Below the pieces are notes generated by a model. That model ran no database searches. It saw only the letters and a program-made list of their open reading frames with translations, and was not told the origin of the DNA. From Maylandia zebra (taxonomy: Eukaryota; Chordata; Actinopteri; Cichliformes; Cichlidae), in the NCBI RefSeq assembly GCF_041146795.1, contig NC_135185.1, positions 25,856,529-25,920,528 on the forward strand: a stretch of 64,000 nt of DNA, written 5' to 3'. A program made the position numbers and the translations under genes. Below are positions 23,301 to 35,854 of the stretch, piece after piece. The number at the start of each line of letters is the position of its first letter. The first letter of the stretch is position 1.

Positions 23301-26300
23301 CAGGAGATGTAACCCTTCTCTCTGGGGTGGAGGCAAGCGGACCACCTCCTTATCTGCAGTAGCAGGGAGGCCCCGCATCCCAGACCCCAGTCTGACGGCC
23401 AGCACCTCCTCCCAGCCCCCCAGCCCTGACGGCTAACAGAACCGGGGTGAGTGAACACCTCAAACCTGATCCATATCAGGTTAGAGGTGTTCGCCCGCTC
23501 ATATGTAGTGTTGCTGTGTGCTGTTCTAAAGTGCATTTAAAACTCAGGAGAGCATAAGACATGTGTTCACCTTTCAGGCATTAACTCATAAGCGGACTCT
23601 CCCTCGGCACTCACCTCCTTTACTCTCGCTGTCAGGGATAATGTGAGCCATGGATTACTTGTTTGGCCTGAATTTGAAGAGGGCTTTTGACCCTTTGCTT
23701 TTTTCTCTATGTCTCTTGGCATCACAGTTTAAAACAAGCAAAAAAAAGTCCTTGAATCAAAGGCCAAACATTATTTTTCCTATTATTCTCCTCCACTAAA
23801 TATCCCCACTCTGGAAATCATGTGCTCATGAGACAAGAAAAAACCCACCCTAAATAAAAAAAATTCTGTTTTTCATCTCACTGTTTCTCTCTTTTTACAA
23901 TGAAGATAGCCAAGCAGCAGGCCCCTTCTCCTGATATTATGTAATGGTTCAGAGAACTGTTATGTAAGGCCAGAAGGCTGGAAGTAGGTCAGGCTGTGAT
24001 GACCTAGATGTACAGTGTACTAGACTGAGGAGGATAGAGTTGTAGATCAGAAAATAGATGCAGAAAAGATTTTTATAAAGCTAAATTAGACACATTTTAA
24101 AGCTAATTTAAATGTTAAAAGATATCTAAATCTGAATTTTCCATTTCAGTTTTCCATTTCTATTTTAAAATAGATTTTCTGGAATACTGTTGAAATGTAA
24201 TAAAGATAGATGATGTCAAATGGTTTGATCTGTAAATCATAAAAAAAAGCCCTATATTAAAATGAAAATAGTACAGCATCATTATCTTCATTCATCCATT
24301 TATTTTCTAATCTACTGATCCAGCTAAGTACAAGCTATAGCAAGGTTGTTTGTAACTCCCTCACCCCCAACCGGTCGTAGCAGGCGGCCGCCCCTTCCTC
24401 TTCCTAATTCTGCCTGAGGTTTCTTCCTGTTAAACGGGAGATTTTTCTTCCCACCATTGCCAAGTATTTGGTCACAGGGGGGCATCTGATTGTTGGGCTT
24501 TTCTCTTTGTTATTGTAGGGTCTTTACCTTGCAATATAAAGCACAGACCTTGATGTGACTGTTATTGTGATTTGGCGTCATATAAATAGAACTGAAATGA
24601 TTTGAATTGGACAGTGTGGACAGTATATCCACCCTGCAGCATGTACTTCTTTCTCAGTAAAGCCCCTGCTTAATTCACTGTTATTAGTAGTAGTAGTAGT
24701 CTCTGTAGCTCAGGTGACCTTTATGTAGCTCACACCCTTAAACCATTCAAAACATTTAGGGCTAAAGGATGAATAGAAGTGTCTGTTCCCCAACACACAG
24801 GCAAACAGGAGATGATACACCACAGTGGTAAACATGCCCTTGTTTTTTTTTCTTTATAAATCTTTGACAAATTTGTAGGAAACAGACATATAAGGAGAGA
24901 AACTATGTTTATAATTATGTTATTGTTATTTATATATCCACTTAAAGTTGAATAAGCAATAAAAAATACATAGATGGATTCTGCTTGGATGTAAACAAAT
25001 ACACTATCTCTGGGATTATTATCATACAGTTATTTTGGACAAAGAACCAACATAGGTTTGTTTTTGTAATTTGTCATAATGCATTTTTCCCTCCTGTGGT
25101 CCTGTTGAAACTTGCCTCCCAGTGGCTGATGTCACAATTAGCTTTAGATCATCCTTCATTATTTTGAGTTGTGATGCCAAATCCATTGAAATATAGTCTT
25201 GTAAATCAGCATTTCAGTTGTTCATAGTTGTTCATGTACCACAATCTGACGACAAAGGCATTTGACGATTTCTTATCCTGAGTCGTAGCTTGTTTGGAAA
25301 CAAAGTCACGCAGACCCATGAATACAGATGACAGTTCAGAGCAAGGACTAATAGACTCAAACACAGCTGTTATCCAACTGCAATAACACATCTGAATACT
25401 ACAAAAAAATGTCCATCACGCCACTCTTGTGTTAATCTATGCACGGTCTGAAGCATGTGTGTGGGAATATATGTGAATGTTTTACTGTTATATCTTATTA
25501 GTATTAGGGATGATGCAATGATCGGGGACCATTCTTAATTTCGTTGTTCTCATGACAATGACAATAAAGTTTCTGATTCTGATTCTGATCTGATTGTGTA
25601 TGCTCATGAGCATCAAATTCATGTTGTTGTAGTGCAATGAGATAATCAGCTGAGAGGAGTTTCCACTTTGCTGCTTCCCTCATCATGCAGTCTGAAACAA
25701 TATGAACCGTCTGACCCTTCTAGCGTACACAGCGCTCTCTTTATCTCGCTCTGTTCTCGTCATCAAGGTTATTTCTGTCTGCAACATTTCTAGATGTGGC
25801 GACTTAATCTGATCATTAATTAATTGAGGGCCAGGGGTTGGGGTTAATCCTATATGAGTGAAGCCCAATCCATTACTTTTCAGCAAGAATATCCAAAAAT
25901 GGCATCAAATATTATTAGAAAATCCATCTTTTTTTTCTACAAGGGAGGTGTATGTTAATCGAAAACCAGATGCTAGAAGATAAGGTGTAGTAAACAGAAT
26001 CTCTTCAGTCTCTTACAGAGATAAAAAAACAAAACCGCAACAACATCAAAGAGCAGTAATCACATGGTAGCAACTAGAAATTAGGGATGTAGATATGGTC
26101 AAAACAACCGTGCTGAAGTTTGAATCAAGCAAAGATGATCTAAGTGACTCTGAAAATGGATGGCATGGATGTTGGTGCCAGATGGTTCTAACAATGAGAA
26201 CATATCCAGTAATTAGCAGTTCTCTGGGTGGAGATACTTTGTTGATGCCCGAGGTCATAGGACAGTGGGTCTCTGTTTCTTCTGCAGTATCCAAATATCT

Positions 26301-29300
26301 GGATGCCTTTATTAATGGCAAGATTTAAGATGTTCTGAGGAGGTTCTGTAATACAAACATATGATATTACAGAACTTTATGAAAGCGGCTGACTCACGAT
26401 AATATGAACAGTCTTAATAAAGATAACCATCAAATCCACCCTGTGCTTTTTGTGTTTACAAATTTAACCATATTGACAAAAAAAACTCAATTTCTTGGGA
26501 TTTGTTTTGTAAGTTAATAGTATTGTTTCACTTGGTATTAGTCGTTTTTATTTTTGTAACACATAGTTTTAGTTTTATGTTTACTTATGGTAAATTAAAA
26601 CACATTTCTTTGCTGTGAGTTTAAAAGAGAAAGTCCAGTTTTTTTATTATATATATTTCTAGGGAAAGCCTCACCTCTGAAAAGTATTTGGCTCTTAATC
26701 AGAGGTGTGAAGTGCTGAAATGATAATTACACTGTGTGACGACTGCAAGCAGCTCAGTCTTTGCCCGCAAGTTAGTTTGCTTTGTTAAAGGATTAAAGGA
26801 GGCGGTATAAGGTGTGTAGAAAAAAATAATAATAAAAAAATTGCAAGTCGCCACAGAGTTGTCAAGTACATTTTGTGTTTAGCACACTTAAAAACAAAGT
26901 GTTTTACAACAAAAAGAATAAAACTAAAAGGGTTCATGTTGCACACATTCACACTATTTACCTAAATGAATACATCACCACCTTTTTCTCCAACCACACT
27001 TCCCAGAGATTCCAAATGTTCAATGAAAAATACGTCCTCAGCTTAACTTTGAAGACGTTTGACTTAGAGTCATTAAAGACAATAAATCACTCTGAAATGC
27101 AAAAGATGTTTTAAAGTGAAGTGACAGTGTTTTTAAGGCATTATCAAGAAGGACGTGTAATTTGTGGAGGATGTGTGTTTTTCCCAGGATAAATGTCACA
27201 CACACGCACATGCACGCACGCGCATTCACTTAACTTTATTGTATAACAGGCGCCATACTGACTCCAGGTCTTACACTAGAAACCTGCTGATCAAGAATCA
27301 GAGTGCTTTAGTTCAATACTCATAAATTAAACAAGGTTGACGTTCCTTGTAATTTTGTAGGAATACTCTAGAACCAACTGAGCACTAGCTGCACATTTGA
27401 GCAAGAGAAATTAAAAGTGAATGAAAATGAGAAGGTTATTAGTGAAAATGATTTATTTTTCCCTAAAAAAATGTCAGTTTTTCTCATACCAGCAACATAA
27501 TGTTTAATTCATATCCAGTGAAATACCTGTAACATGGATTGTTACAAGTTTCACAATCACTCATTTCCACAGGATGAATAATAATGTCTTTGCTGATTTT
27601 GTGACGTTTTCCTGTCACACTAAATTTCCTCTTTCCTTAAAAAAAAACAAAAAACAATGTTGCACAAATACCTTGATACCCACTAAATGATTTACCATGA
27701 GATTTGCTACAGACATTCATTGTGACTCCAGTCACTCGGGTTATCCCATGACTTTCCTCTTGCACAATTATGGAGATCATGTTGTTTTTTTGGTTTTGTT
27801 ATTTAACTACATATCTTCATTAATAGGTGGATTACCGTTACTAAAATTGTTCATATTTTACTCAGGATGAAATGTTCTAACTTTGATGTAGCTTTTATCT
27901 TGTCCAGGACATTTTGTTTGTTGTTTTTCTCCGATGTGTAACTGCAATTTATTCTGCACGTCACGGGTCAGGAAAGCAAATGCACAAACACGCTCGGAAC
28001 TTAACTCAGAGTCAATCCATATGATGCCTTATAGTGATTAAAACTGGAGTCATTTGTTTTTTCATGTGGTTCAGGCTATGGGGTTTTGGTGCTAAATAAC
28101 CAAGACTTCCTTTTATGAGATCAGCTTGTGGTGGTAATGCGGTGGATAAGTTGTCCTCACTTTCAGTGTTATTGACTTCTATCTAGACAGAAATTGTACT
28201 TTTCTCTCCACTTTTGTTAGATGTCTTTCTTTTTCTTTTGGTTCACTAAACGTCGTCCTCCTGCTGATTGCAGGCTCAATGGCACCCTGTTGACCCAAGC
28301 AGGAAACCACTTTAGATGAATCACTTCCAGGTCATGTAGTTTGCCAAGATGACATGTGCTAGATGATGTGCGTGTACTTGTGCTTAAGGAAAAGATGAAA
28401 AATGGGATTTGGGGGGTTTAATTTTCTTTGAATTATTTTGAGTAGTGTCCTTAAAAATTATTATTCTGATTTTTGTTTTTTTGTTTTTTTATCTCAAAAG
28501 TTATATTGGACTTTTTAGACCTGTACATCTCTTGGTAGGGCACTTCCTGATTAAATGCTGTTTACTTTTTGAAGCAGCATCAGTGTAAAAGTGCAAGCAG
28601 GTCCAAAAAAACCAATTAGATCTCTGTCTTTAGTTTTCATGGAGCGAGATTGCTTCTTATTCAACTTTTTATTTGTGTGTGTTTGTGTTCAGGGGGAATG
28701 TTGTTATGAACGGGAACTTCTTCCTTACCTCCACAAAGAGGACACTGTGAAAAGCAGACAGAAAAAGCAGAAGGGCACAAAGACCTGCACCAAAACCGCC
28801 AACGACAAACCTAAATCATCCCATTCCTCTTGGTCTGAACTGGAATATATCAATGAGGAATTTGAGGGGAGCGATACACGAACAGCTGGGTTATTAACCA
28901 CATTGGCCGTGATGAAACAAAGGCCTCCTGCTGAAGATAATAATGAGATACCTTATGATGACAGCACAGACCGCTTAAAACTCGAGGCTGATATTGATAA
29001 ATGTGAAACTGTCACTGAGGACCTTATCAAAGCAGATGGAGAACCTGTGAATTTAGACAATCTGTCACAGCTTCCTGCTAAAAGTGATGAAGATGAAGAT
29101 GTTCAGCTTCAGGCAATGTTCTACCTTCCTAAATGGGATGCAGCCCCACTGCCCTGCTGTGATAAGCTCCTCCCAGGGAGAGATGAGAGTCTGAAGGTCA
29201 TCCTCGCCAGTGTGGCAGAACTCCTGTCCCGATCTCCACCATCACTCGTGGATGACTTAGAGCCCCCTCCATCACTTTGTCCTTCTCCTCAACAGCCTCC

Positions 29301-32300
29301 TCAGCCCTTCCTTGTCAGCTTTACCTTGGATGTGGACGATGACGATGATGATGATAAGATGATAATGAGAGAAGTTGAGAAGCCTCCAGATGAGCTTCCA
29401 AATGGTAAAGACTGTGGTAAAATCTCTCCTGACTTTCCCAATCAGGAGAAGCACCCTGTCAGTGTAGCAGCCAACAGCCCAACTTGGGATGAGGTTTTTG
29501 GGGAGGACGTAAACGATATTAATGATATCAGGGATGACAGCAAGGAGTCAGATGATGATGAAAAGTGCAATGGCTTCAGGGAGGATCAGGTTCATGTAGA
29601 AGCTGATGATGTAAGTGAGGAAAAACAGAGCTGGGATGATGTGAGGGATGAAGAAATACCACACTTGACAGATGGTGTTTTGAAAGACGATAAAGCCTCA
29701 GAGTGCAGCTCGGAGATGGATGAGAGCATCGATCTGTTCGAGGATGATGAAGCCTTCCTGCAGATGACCATTCCTGATATCCCCACTCCTTTGGATGGCA
29801 TCACACCCGCGACATCCCCGACGGAGAAGAAGTCTGAAACAGTGCACGTACATACCCCAATTAACCCATGTAACACTACACAGTCAGCGGATGGTACCCA
29901 CAGATTGAGGACAGTGGAATCAAAAGGAGTAGCATTCAGCGAAGGTTTGACTCATAATGTAAATGCCAAGCTGATAATCCAGAACACAAACAACCATAAC
30001 ACTACAGTGACAGAACTTAATATGCACACACCAGCACAAACTAAAACTGTAGCAGATAATTCAGTTATGGGCAGTGCAGTCACACCCCATTTTAAATCTC
30101 CTGAGTCATTTAACAGCATGCATGACTTCTTTTCAGTCAATTTTGAGCTTGGCTATTCACTGGAAGACTCAGAGGAAGAAGATGAAGCAGTGGGCATGCC
30201 TGCCCCTTGTATGCCTGGGTCTTCACAGCCTAAAAAGCAGATTGACTCCACCACACTTTCGGCAGCTGTCTCTAACTCTTCTACTCCCTGTAACAGCTTT
30301 GCTAAACAGAGAATACCTCCAGTCTGCAGCGAATCCAAGCATTCCACACCACAAACGCTGTCAGAATGTAGGATGTCTAAAAGTGGTGCACTCCCATCTC
30401 CGATCATGTCCCCGGGAGCAAAGCGAACCCTAATGCCCGGTCTGCCCTCCAGCTTGAAACGCAGACGAGCACAATTTGGCATCACTGTAGCAGAGAGAGG
30501 GCCTAATGAGGAAAACGGCTCGTACCATGTTTCTGGCTCTTCTCCTCATGCAGGTTTGTTTAATCTCAAAGAAAGAAACAGCATTTTTATTTTAAGTTGG
30601 TTCCCAATCGTATTTGTGTCTACCTGCTTGTTTCTCTCAGCTTCTTACTTAGTGGAGGGCAACAGTGACAGCGAGGATGAAGTTGTGCTTCATAAAAGAA
30701 GACATCTGAACAAAGTCAACCCCTTATCATCCCCCGAAGTGGTGAGAAAGTGCTGAATATTTTGGGAATCTGATGATCTTTTAATTTTTAAAATGCCATA
30801 CATTTCAGGAGCAGAGATATTGTTTTAAACAGGAAAACATTTACATACACAACAGTGGAGCAATTTTGTTTTTAGTCTAGCTACATTTTTGTATAAATGG
30901 GGAGCTTTTATGCTCCAGCTACAAAGTTCATATACTGACCTAGAGCACTGCGCGATTCATGAACAATCCTTATTTAATCTTGTGCTTGGACAGTGGGTGA
31001 AACATCTAAGTTCACCAACTGTATGTCACAAACAGTTTTTGCTCCCTTCGCCCCTTTAGGACAGCTTTTTTCTGATTGGCTGCAGATCACAAACAAAATC
31101 TGAACAGCATGTCGATGGAGGTTCAGTGGCCTCAGATTGTTTGACACTTTGGCCTTGTTTAATATGAACATCCAATATTATTGAAGTATAACTAATACAA
31201 AAGATAAGGAGAAGCATTTTAAGCCCCCTTTACAGAGTTTTAACCAGTAGTAAACAAACAGTTGCTGCTCACTTTGCAATAAACAAGGCATATATGACAA
31301 AAAAAGAGATATGAGGAGGTATCTGATTCAGACAGTTTGCTTCTGTCATTCATTTCCAGGCTTAAGATATTCAGCTTGTAATCAGGGGGAGATTGCTCTA
31401 TGCTGTATCTAACATGTAGCATGTCTTGTCTTTCCTAGTCTAAGATCAACAGTGATGTGGACTCCCCGGTGGTAGTGAAAAGAAAACATGCTGCTCCACT
31501 CAATACTGTAAGCTCTTCATGACTAACAGTAATGCGTAGCACATGGTTCAATCTGTTCAACACAGATGATGTGATTTAATTACTCGTGCTCCATATATCA
31601 CTTAAGATGTTTCTACAAGTGCTCATTATCTAATAACATGTCACAAACTACTAACAGTTTTCAGTATTTCACCAATTTGTTCTCTGTGTTCCAGTCTGAT
31701 GAAACGGGAGGCGAATCTGTTTCTGATGATGATTTCCAGAATGAATCTGTTTCCGTGTGCAGAGCCACAGTGCAGAGAGCTGAAAGGAAAGCCAAGGTTT
31801 GTACAGCAACAGATGGCTCAGCCGGATGCTGTGATCTGAGATCCCTGTTTTCATGTAACTGTAAACACAATATAAACATGGCTTGTATTTAGGTTTCTAA
31901 TGTGAGTGGGGAATGCCATTTTGAAATGACTGCAGTGTTATGGAAAAGTCTTCATCCATCCATCCATCTCAGCTCTGGACAGTGGTGAACTGTACCCTGC
32001 CTTTTTCCCCAGAAAACCATTCATGGATGGACGGATGGTCTTGAGCAACAGTTCTCCAGACTTTGCGATGGTCTTAAAAGGCTATTTTTCACTAATTTTC
32101 AGTCTACAGCTTTTACCTGACCATTTTCAGAGGATTTTTTTTTGTCTTTAGGCTTTTTGTTACTAGCAGCCTATGACAAACAGGATAATGTGTTCCTTAA
32201 TTCTTTAGTTGACAGTTATGAAATAGTATTTCTGCACCAACCAGTTGATTCCTAAGGAGCTTTTAGCTGGGAACTTAGCATATCTTGGCATGGTGTGCAG

Positions 32301-35300
32301 TGTTTCCTTAAAAAATTGGAGGAAAGTGGCCAAATTACACAGGAATTGGACTGAAAATTAGTGGCAATGGGCCTTTTGAAGTATTGGATCCAAATTTAAA
32401 ATTTTGGATCAAATCATTTATATGTACTTAGGAGAACAGAAGACAGGTACAGCAGTGGTGGTCTGCAGCCATCTGCAGCCCTCCCAGAGCCTGAACTTCA
32501 AAATTATTGAAGCAGTGTGGGATCATCTTAACAGAGCAGACGACAGCCAACACCTAAAGAAGAGTTTGAATGTCGTTCAAGAAGCCTGGAGAGCTATTCC
32601 TGAAGACTACTTAAAGAAATTATCAAAAAACTTGCCAACAGAGTTTATGCTGTGTTGAAGAAAAAGGTGGTCACACCAAATATGGACAATCAACCTCATT
32701 AGAATTGTACAAACTCTGTTTTAGCCTTATATACTGCATTTCCGTGTGTTTGCTGCAACTGTTTCCCATTTCCGTAGCAAATATAATGAAATGAGCACAG
32801 TAGTGTACACTCATCATCATTTCTACGGTTCACTACCAGCTCCTTAGGTAGATATGTGGGTCTTTAGGTGTTCTGCCATTCTTACCTCTGCATGTGCCTG
32901 TCTGTAGTTTGGTGCTGAGGTTTTAAAGCTTAGAGGGTCTTAGAGCTGAGAGTGATGAGTGAGCTGAAACTAACAATAAACCTCTGCGAAATTAAAGGAA
33001 GCTCAAAATTCACATTTTTTATTAGTTTATTAGTGTTCAGTGTTTTCATTTTAATGGTTACACTACATCCAAAATTTTTAAAAAGCTCAATTATATGACA
33101 AAAACATACCGCTGTCTCTTTTTAAAGATCGTTACATGACATCATGATCCATTTTTCCTTTCATAAAAAAGTCAAGTCATTACAAATCTGCGACTGGCAC
33201 CTTCAGCATCCGTCATCCCTGACATTTTCCATCCTTCCTCTGTCAGCGCGGCAAATGCCGAAAAGGGCGTCAGTTTTTGGATGAAGAAGCACAGCTGTCA
33301 GAGGTCGAGGAAGGTGTAGAGGTCTCGTCTGATGAGGAGGATGGAGAAGAACAGAATCAGTCTCTCAACGGTTTTGTGGTCGACAATACACAATTCTCTC
33401 AGGGCCTGAATGGTACAACACATTTTTCTTTTATTCTCTCCTTCTGAGCTTCTCAGTGTGATAGGAGGCTGAGTGAGTCATGCATTTTGGCTCTCTGTCT
33501 GTTCTCCTCTTTGTCAGACTCAGAGATGCATGGAGTGTACCTGAAGTCAGTGAGAAGCCCTGCAGTCCAGGGCAAATTCAAAATTTCCAACAGAAGACAC
33601 CACAACATGGACATCTTTTCCCAGGTATACTAACAAATAAATACATTTTAAAAGATACACAAAGCAACAAAATACTAAGTGGATTTGATGATTGGTAGTC
33701 TAATTAAGGATGCCACATTCTTAATGTGTGGAAACAGGTGCCTGAGATGGATGAGACGTATGAAGAGGACAGCTTTGTAGTGGGCAGTGATGTGGAGTTG
33801 GTGGGCACCAGTGAGGAAGATGCTGAAAATGTTGACCTTCTGCCCGAGGACTCGTTTGTGAACGGGAGAAAGCAGTATCCCACCAGGCGCCGCGTTTTCC
33901 TGCACAACGCCAGAGCAAGAGGCAGCACAAAAACCAGAGCTCAGCCTCCACCAGAACAGAGAGCCGAGATGAAAACTAAACGCACCCGGGTCATACAAAT
34001 GAATGATTCCAGTGAGGAGGAGATAGATGAAGCAAGTAAAGAGAGGGCTCTCAAAGCAGGAGATGGTGTGTTGCCTTCATTGCCAAAGATGGTACCACCA
34101 GAGCCTTGTGGGAAAGAAGGAAAGAAAGCTGTGTCGTTATCTTCTAAGGTCTCACTGTTGAGCAAAGCACAAAGGAGCTCTGTGAGTGAAGAACAGCAAA
34201 ATGAGAGGTGAAGTTATAATAAAGTAATAAAGAGTGAGTGCCATCCTCCTCATGGATGTGAATTTGTATAAGCAGAAGAGAATGGAAGGATGAGAGTGTA
34301 CTTAGTAACAATTCTGAGATTGTCTTTCTTTCTCTCTCCTGAAGGTGTCGCCAGAGGATAGAAAATCAGCATCTCCTCTCTGACGAGCTAGACTTTGTGG
34401 AGTCACACCTGCAAGTTTCCTCAAAGAAGCAATCGCAGGTATGAGCAGACAAGAAGAGACGTACACATTCCTAACTGTTTCTGGTAATATTAATACCAAA
34501 AATCCACACAAAAATAGAAACAATATCACTACATTACATCATATTTTCTGTTATCAAACAAGACTCCATGTCTACTATGAGAGACAGAAGATAAACATAA
34601 AAAAAAAAAAATTGTGTAACTGGTTTTTTTTCTGGGACCAAGGAGCATATTATATTGAGTTATTTAACCTGTTATCACCACAGGTTTAAATCAAGTATAA
34701 GGTGTTTTTCCTTTCATTTCCACAGGCAGTCCCAGCCACTCCATTGGCTCCTCAAAAGATCACAGCTGAGAATTTGATAGTGAGTGAAACCTCCGCTCCA
34801 TCTGGGTCTGTTTGCATCCTGGTGGACAGTCGCTGCATCAGTAGCGGGGTGGAGTTGCTGACCAGCCTGCGTCAGCGACACGCAGCCACCGTCCACGTCT
34901 GCTCTTTGGACAGCAGCTACTTCATTGTCAGCAACCGCATGGCGGTGGAAAGGCAGAGCCAATCAGATCTGGCTGCAGCACAGAACCGGAAGCGACTGGC
35001 GGAAAGAGTGAACAGCTTGCAGGGGTTGTTTGAGCGCGTGTGCATCATAGTGGAAAAAGACCGAACCAAGACCGGTACGTTTTCAAAGTATGGCTCATTT
35101 TCTTTGTAATTGTAAATAAGAATATTCACTGGAGCCTATGAGTGGATGTAGGCATGCTGGAGGGTTGAAACAGCATCTGCATGGCACACATCAAATAGGT
35201 TGCCAAATTGGGAGTGCATTTGGTTTAAATGGACAGAATTTAGCAGCGTTTTCCACAAATTCACTGAATTAACAGAGGATTAGACTGAATGATTGCTGCA

Positions 35301-35854
35301 TGAGACAATGTCTTTCTGATCTTTATGTTAACTGTCACTGTCCCAGGTGAGGCATCTCGTCCCTTTCAGCGAACTCGCTACTTTGACAACACTTTGGCGG
35401 CGCTAGTGCGATTAGGGGTCCGCCCGCTCTGGAGCGACGGTGCTGAAGAGAGTGCCGGGCTGCTGGCAGATGTGGCACGTCTGGAGCACCGCAAGGGTCA
35501 CGGCATCGGCATACCAGTGGAAGTCAAAGGGCAGCATAGGCAGCAAGCACTGCAGCTGTACTTGAGCTTGCCTTCAGTTAACTATGTTCAAGCTCTCAAC
35601 ATGAGCCACAACTTCACATCGATCGCCCAGCTAATAAACAGGTGATGGACGTTGTGTTGTATCGAATTATGAATACTTTCTTCTTCTTCAGTACGTCATC
35701 TCTTCTTTACCTGCTTCCTCCCTGCAGCCCGATAGAAGCCATACAGAAGGGAGGGTGTATGAGTCGACCCAAAGCAGAGGAGATCTATCGGTTCCTGCGC
35801 TACTCCTGTGACTCCTTCCTCATGAATATGTCAAAATCAAGAAAGAACAGCTAG
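14325..35854 (+). CDS. fancm: FANCM, Fanconi anemia group M DNA translocase (5' exons not found)
   Basis: Twenty in-phase exons encode 1714 residues: 14325-14456, 15399-15531, 15689-15781, 15956-16060, 16508-16686, 17905-18111, 18219-18459, 18553-18701, 19171-19335, 28693-30553, 30641-30741, 31439-31507, 31695-31796, 33247-33412, 33518-33624, 33738-34207, 34345-34438, 34726-35074, 35347-35641, 35728-35854. FANCM remodels stalled forks and anchors the Fanconi core complex. Visible parts are the tail of the helicase insert ([16 protein letters not shown]), the second helicase lobe with GEEGLDIGE and [10 protein letters not shown], an MHF-binding segment ([10 protein letters not shown]), an acidic linker, an MM2-like motif for RMI binding ([10 protein letters not shown], 30127-30156), and a C-terminal ERCC4-like pseudonuclease plus helix-hairpin-helix region ([12 protein letters not shown] to the stop). 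Human FANCM has 2048 residues, so roughly 300 N-terminal residues with the ATP-binding lobe are missing here. Confidence 0.93.
14457..15398 (+). other. Probable GC-AG intron of fancm
   Basis: The exon ends CTCAAG and the next bases are GCATGT. Joining at AAG|GC to the acceptor at 15398 gives the conserved reading [14 protein letters not shown] in phase 0. The nearest GT (14461) would put the next exon out of frame. A GC donor is therefore the best reading unless there is a base error. Confidence 0.7.
16754..16868 (+). repeat. 115-base direct repeat, copy 1
   Basis: This segment is identical, base for base, to 17514-17628, 760 bases downstream in the same fancm intron. It begins ACAGCAGTCAGTGCAAT and ends CAGGAATCAAA. 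It holds no coding sequence that fits fancm. Confidence 0.95.
17215..17475 (+). mobile_element. Degraded SINE-like repeat
   Basis: The text runs GTTGGTAGTTTAAATTCTGG, then AGACAAGATACTGG, then TGAATGGTTAAATGAGG, and ends AAAAGCGCTGTGTAAG. That order matches a widespread teleost tRNA-derived repeat as I remember it. Box B is decayed (GTTTAAATTC). A related fragment is at 63180-63300. Confidence 0.5.
17514..17628 (+). repeat. 115-base direct repeat, copy 2
   Basis: Exact copy of 16754-16868. It lies just downstream of a degraded SINE-like stretch (17215-17475) in the same intron. Confidence 0.95.
20870..21830 (-). mobile_element. Tc1/mariner-like transposon remnant
   Basis: The minus strand reads [15 protein letters not shown] near 21570-21640, matching the Tc1 transposase stretch just before the second catalytic aspartate. 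The following SDES-type motif is changed to LERS, so the catalytic acid is lost. The flanking text (CATCAGCTGCTCAACAG-like and TTCAGCATTGATGGTGCC) fits a common teleost Tc1 family read in reverse. There are many stops, so it is inactive. Ends are approximate. Confidence 0.75.
21735..21764. repeat. Perfect 30-base palindrome
   Basis: ACATGTACATATATA is followed directly by its reverse complement, with no spacer. It lies inside the Tc1-like remnant and could form a cruciform. It is probably a microsatellite expansion with symmetrical flanks. Confidence 0.9.
22427..22595 (+). repeat. Purine-rich (GA/AAAC) low-complexity tract
   Basis: A nearly pure run of A and G on the plus strand (GAAAGAAAGAGAGGGAGAGA type), with short AAAAC interruptions. 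It leads into the GC-rich repeat downstream and is probably part of the same interspersed element. Confidence 0.8.
22640..23480. mobile_element. GC-rich unclassified interspersed repeat
   Basis: About 0.8 kb of G+C-rich DNA inside an AT-rich intron, with abrupt edges. Several open frames overlap on both strands (for example 22641-23012 minus and 23052-23405 minus). Their products are low-complexity and match no domain I know, so I read them as by-products of base composition. It is likely a repeat together with the purine tract, but I cannot name the family. Confidence 0.5.
24395..24610 (+). mobile_element. Teleost LINE/SINE 3' tail
   Basis: The segment from CTGCCTGAGGTTTCTTCCTG through TTGTAGGGTCTTTACCTTGC and ATAAAGCACAG to a TGAATTG-type tail matches the 3' end of a very common teleost retrotransposon family. 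Only the tail is present. Confidence 0.65.
25535..25592 (+). mobile_element. LINE 3' end with (TTCTGA)n tail
   Basis: TTCGTTGTTCTCATGACAAT is followed by GACAATAAAGTTTC and a short TTCTGA repeat. This is the usual 3' terminus of CR1/L2-type fish LINEs. No coding part is attached. Confidence 0.6.
26090..26330 (+). mobile_element. Tc1-like transposon remnant
   Basis: The plus strand has GATCTAAGTGACTCTGAAAA, TGGCATGGATGTTGGTGCCA and TTGTTGATGCCCGAGGTCAT. These are in the order found in the helix-turn-helix part of a vertebrate Tc1-like family. The same family is present at 46070-47035 (minus) and 63396-64000 (plus). A central deletion and stops make it inactive. Confidence 0.75.
30554..30640 (+). 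other. 87-base fancm intron, in-frame and free of stops
   Basis: Donor CAG|GTTTGT and acceptor TCTCTCAG bound a short intron of 29 codons. Its length is divisible by three and it has no stop in the flanking frame, so the open frame runs through to 30756. If retained it would insert a hydrophobic stretch ([15 protein letters not shown]) next to the acidic SDSEDE segment. The lack of resemblance to FANCM and the good splice sites favour removal. Confidence 0.75.
32430..32700 (+). mobile_element. Tc1 transposase C-terminal fragment
   Basis: The frame ending at 32658 reads [16 protein letters not shown] and [14 protein letters not shown], the conserved C-terminus of Tc1-like transposases with the third catalytic acid present. 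The following GGTGGTCACACCAAATATGG matches the usual 3' end. It is only a fragment in a fancm intron (31797-33246), where no other gene is seen. Confidence 0.85.

Larger units (their letters stand above)
19336..28692 (+). other. 9.4 kb repeat-rich intron of fancm
   Basis: It separates the exon ending REENE from the exon starting GECCYEREL, a junction conserved in human FANCM, so no exon is missing. It contains a Tc1-like remnant, a purine run, a GC-rich unclassified repeat, LINE 3' tails and a second Tc1-like remnant, each listed separately. The rest is AT-rich with no supported gene. Confidence 0.85.

Noticed and set aside
22597..23405. Several overlapping open frames on both strands
   Set aside because: They overlap in many frames of a GC-rich repeat, are low-complexity and match no family.
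28591..28692. First 34 residues of the long open frame leading into the big fancm exon
   Set aside because: A splice acceptor ends at 28692 and the family match begins with GECCYE; the upstream part is intron.
30742..30756. End of the long fancm open frame to TGA at 30754-30756
   Set aside because: A GT donor at 30742 and the in-phase next exon at 31439 show that the stop is intronic.
33738..34211. TGA directly after QQNER as a fancm stop
   Set aside because: The bases GGTGA form a donor; splicing in phase 2 to 34345 restores the frame and leads on to the ERCC4-like region.
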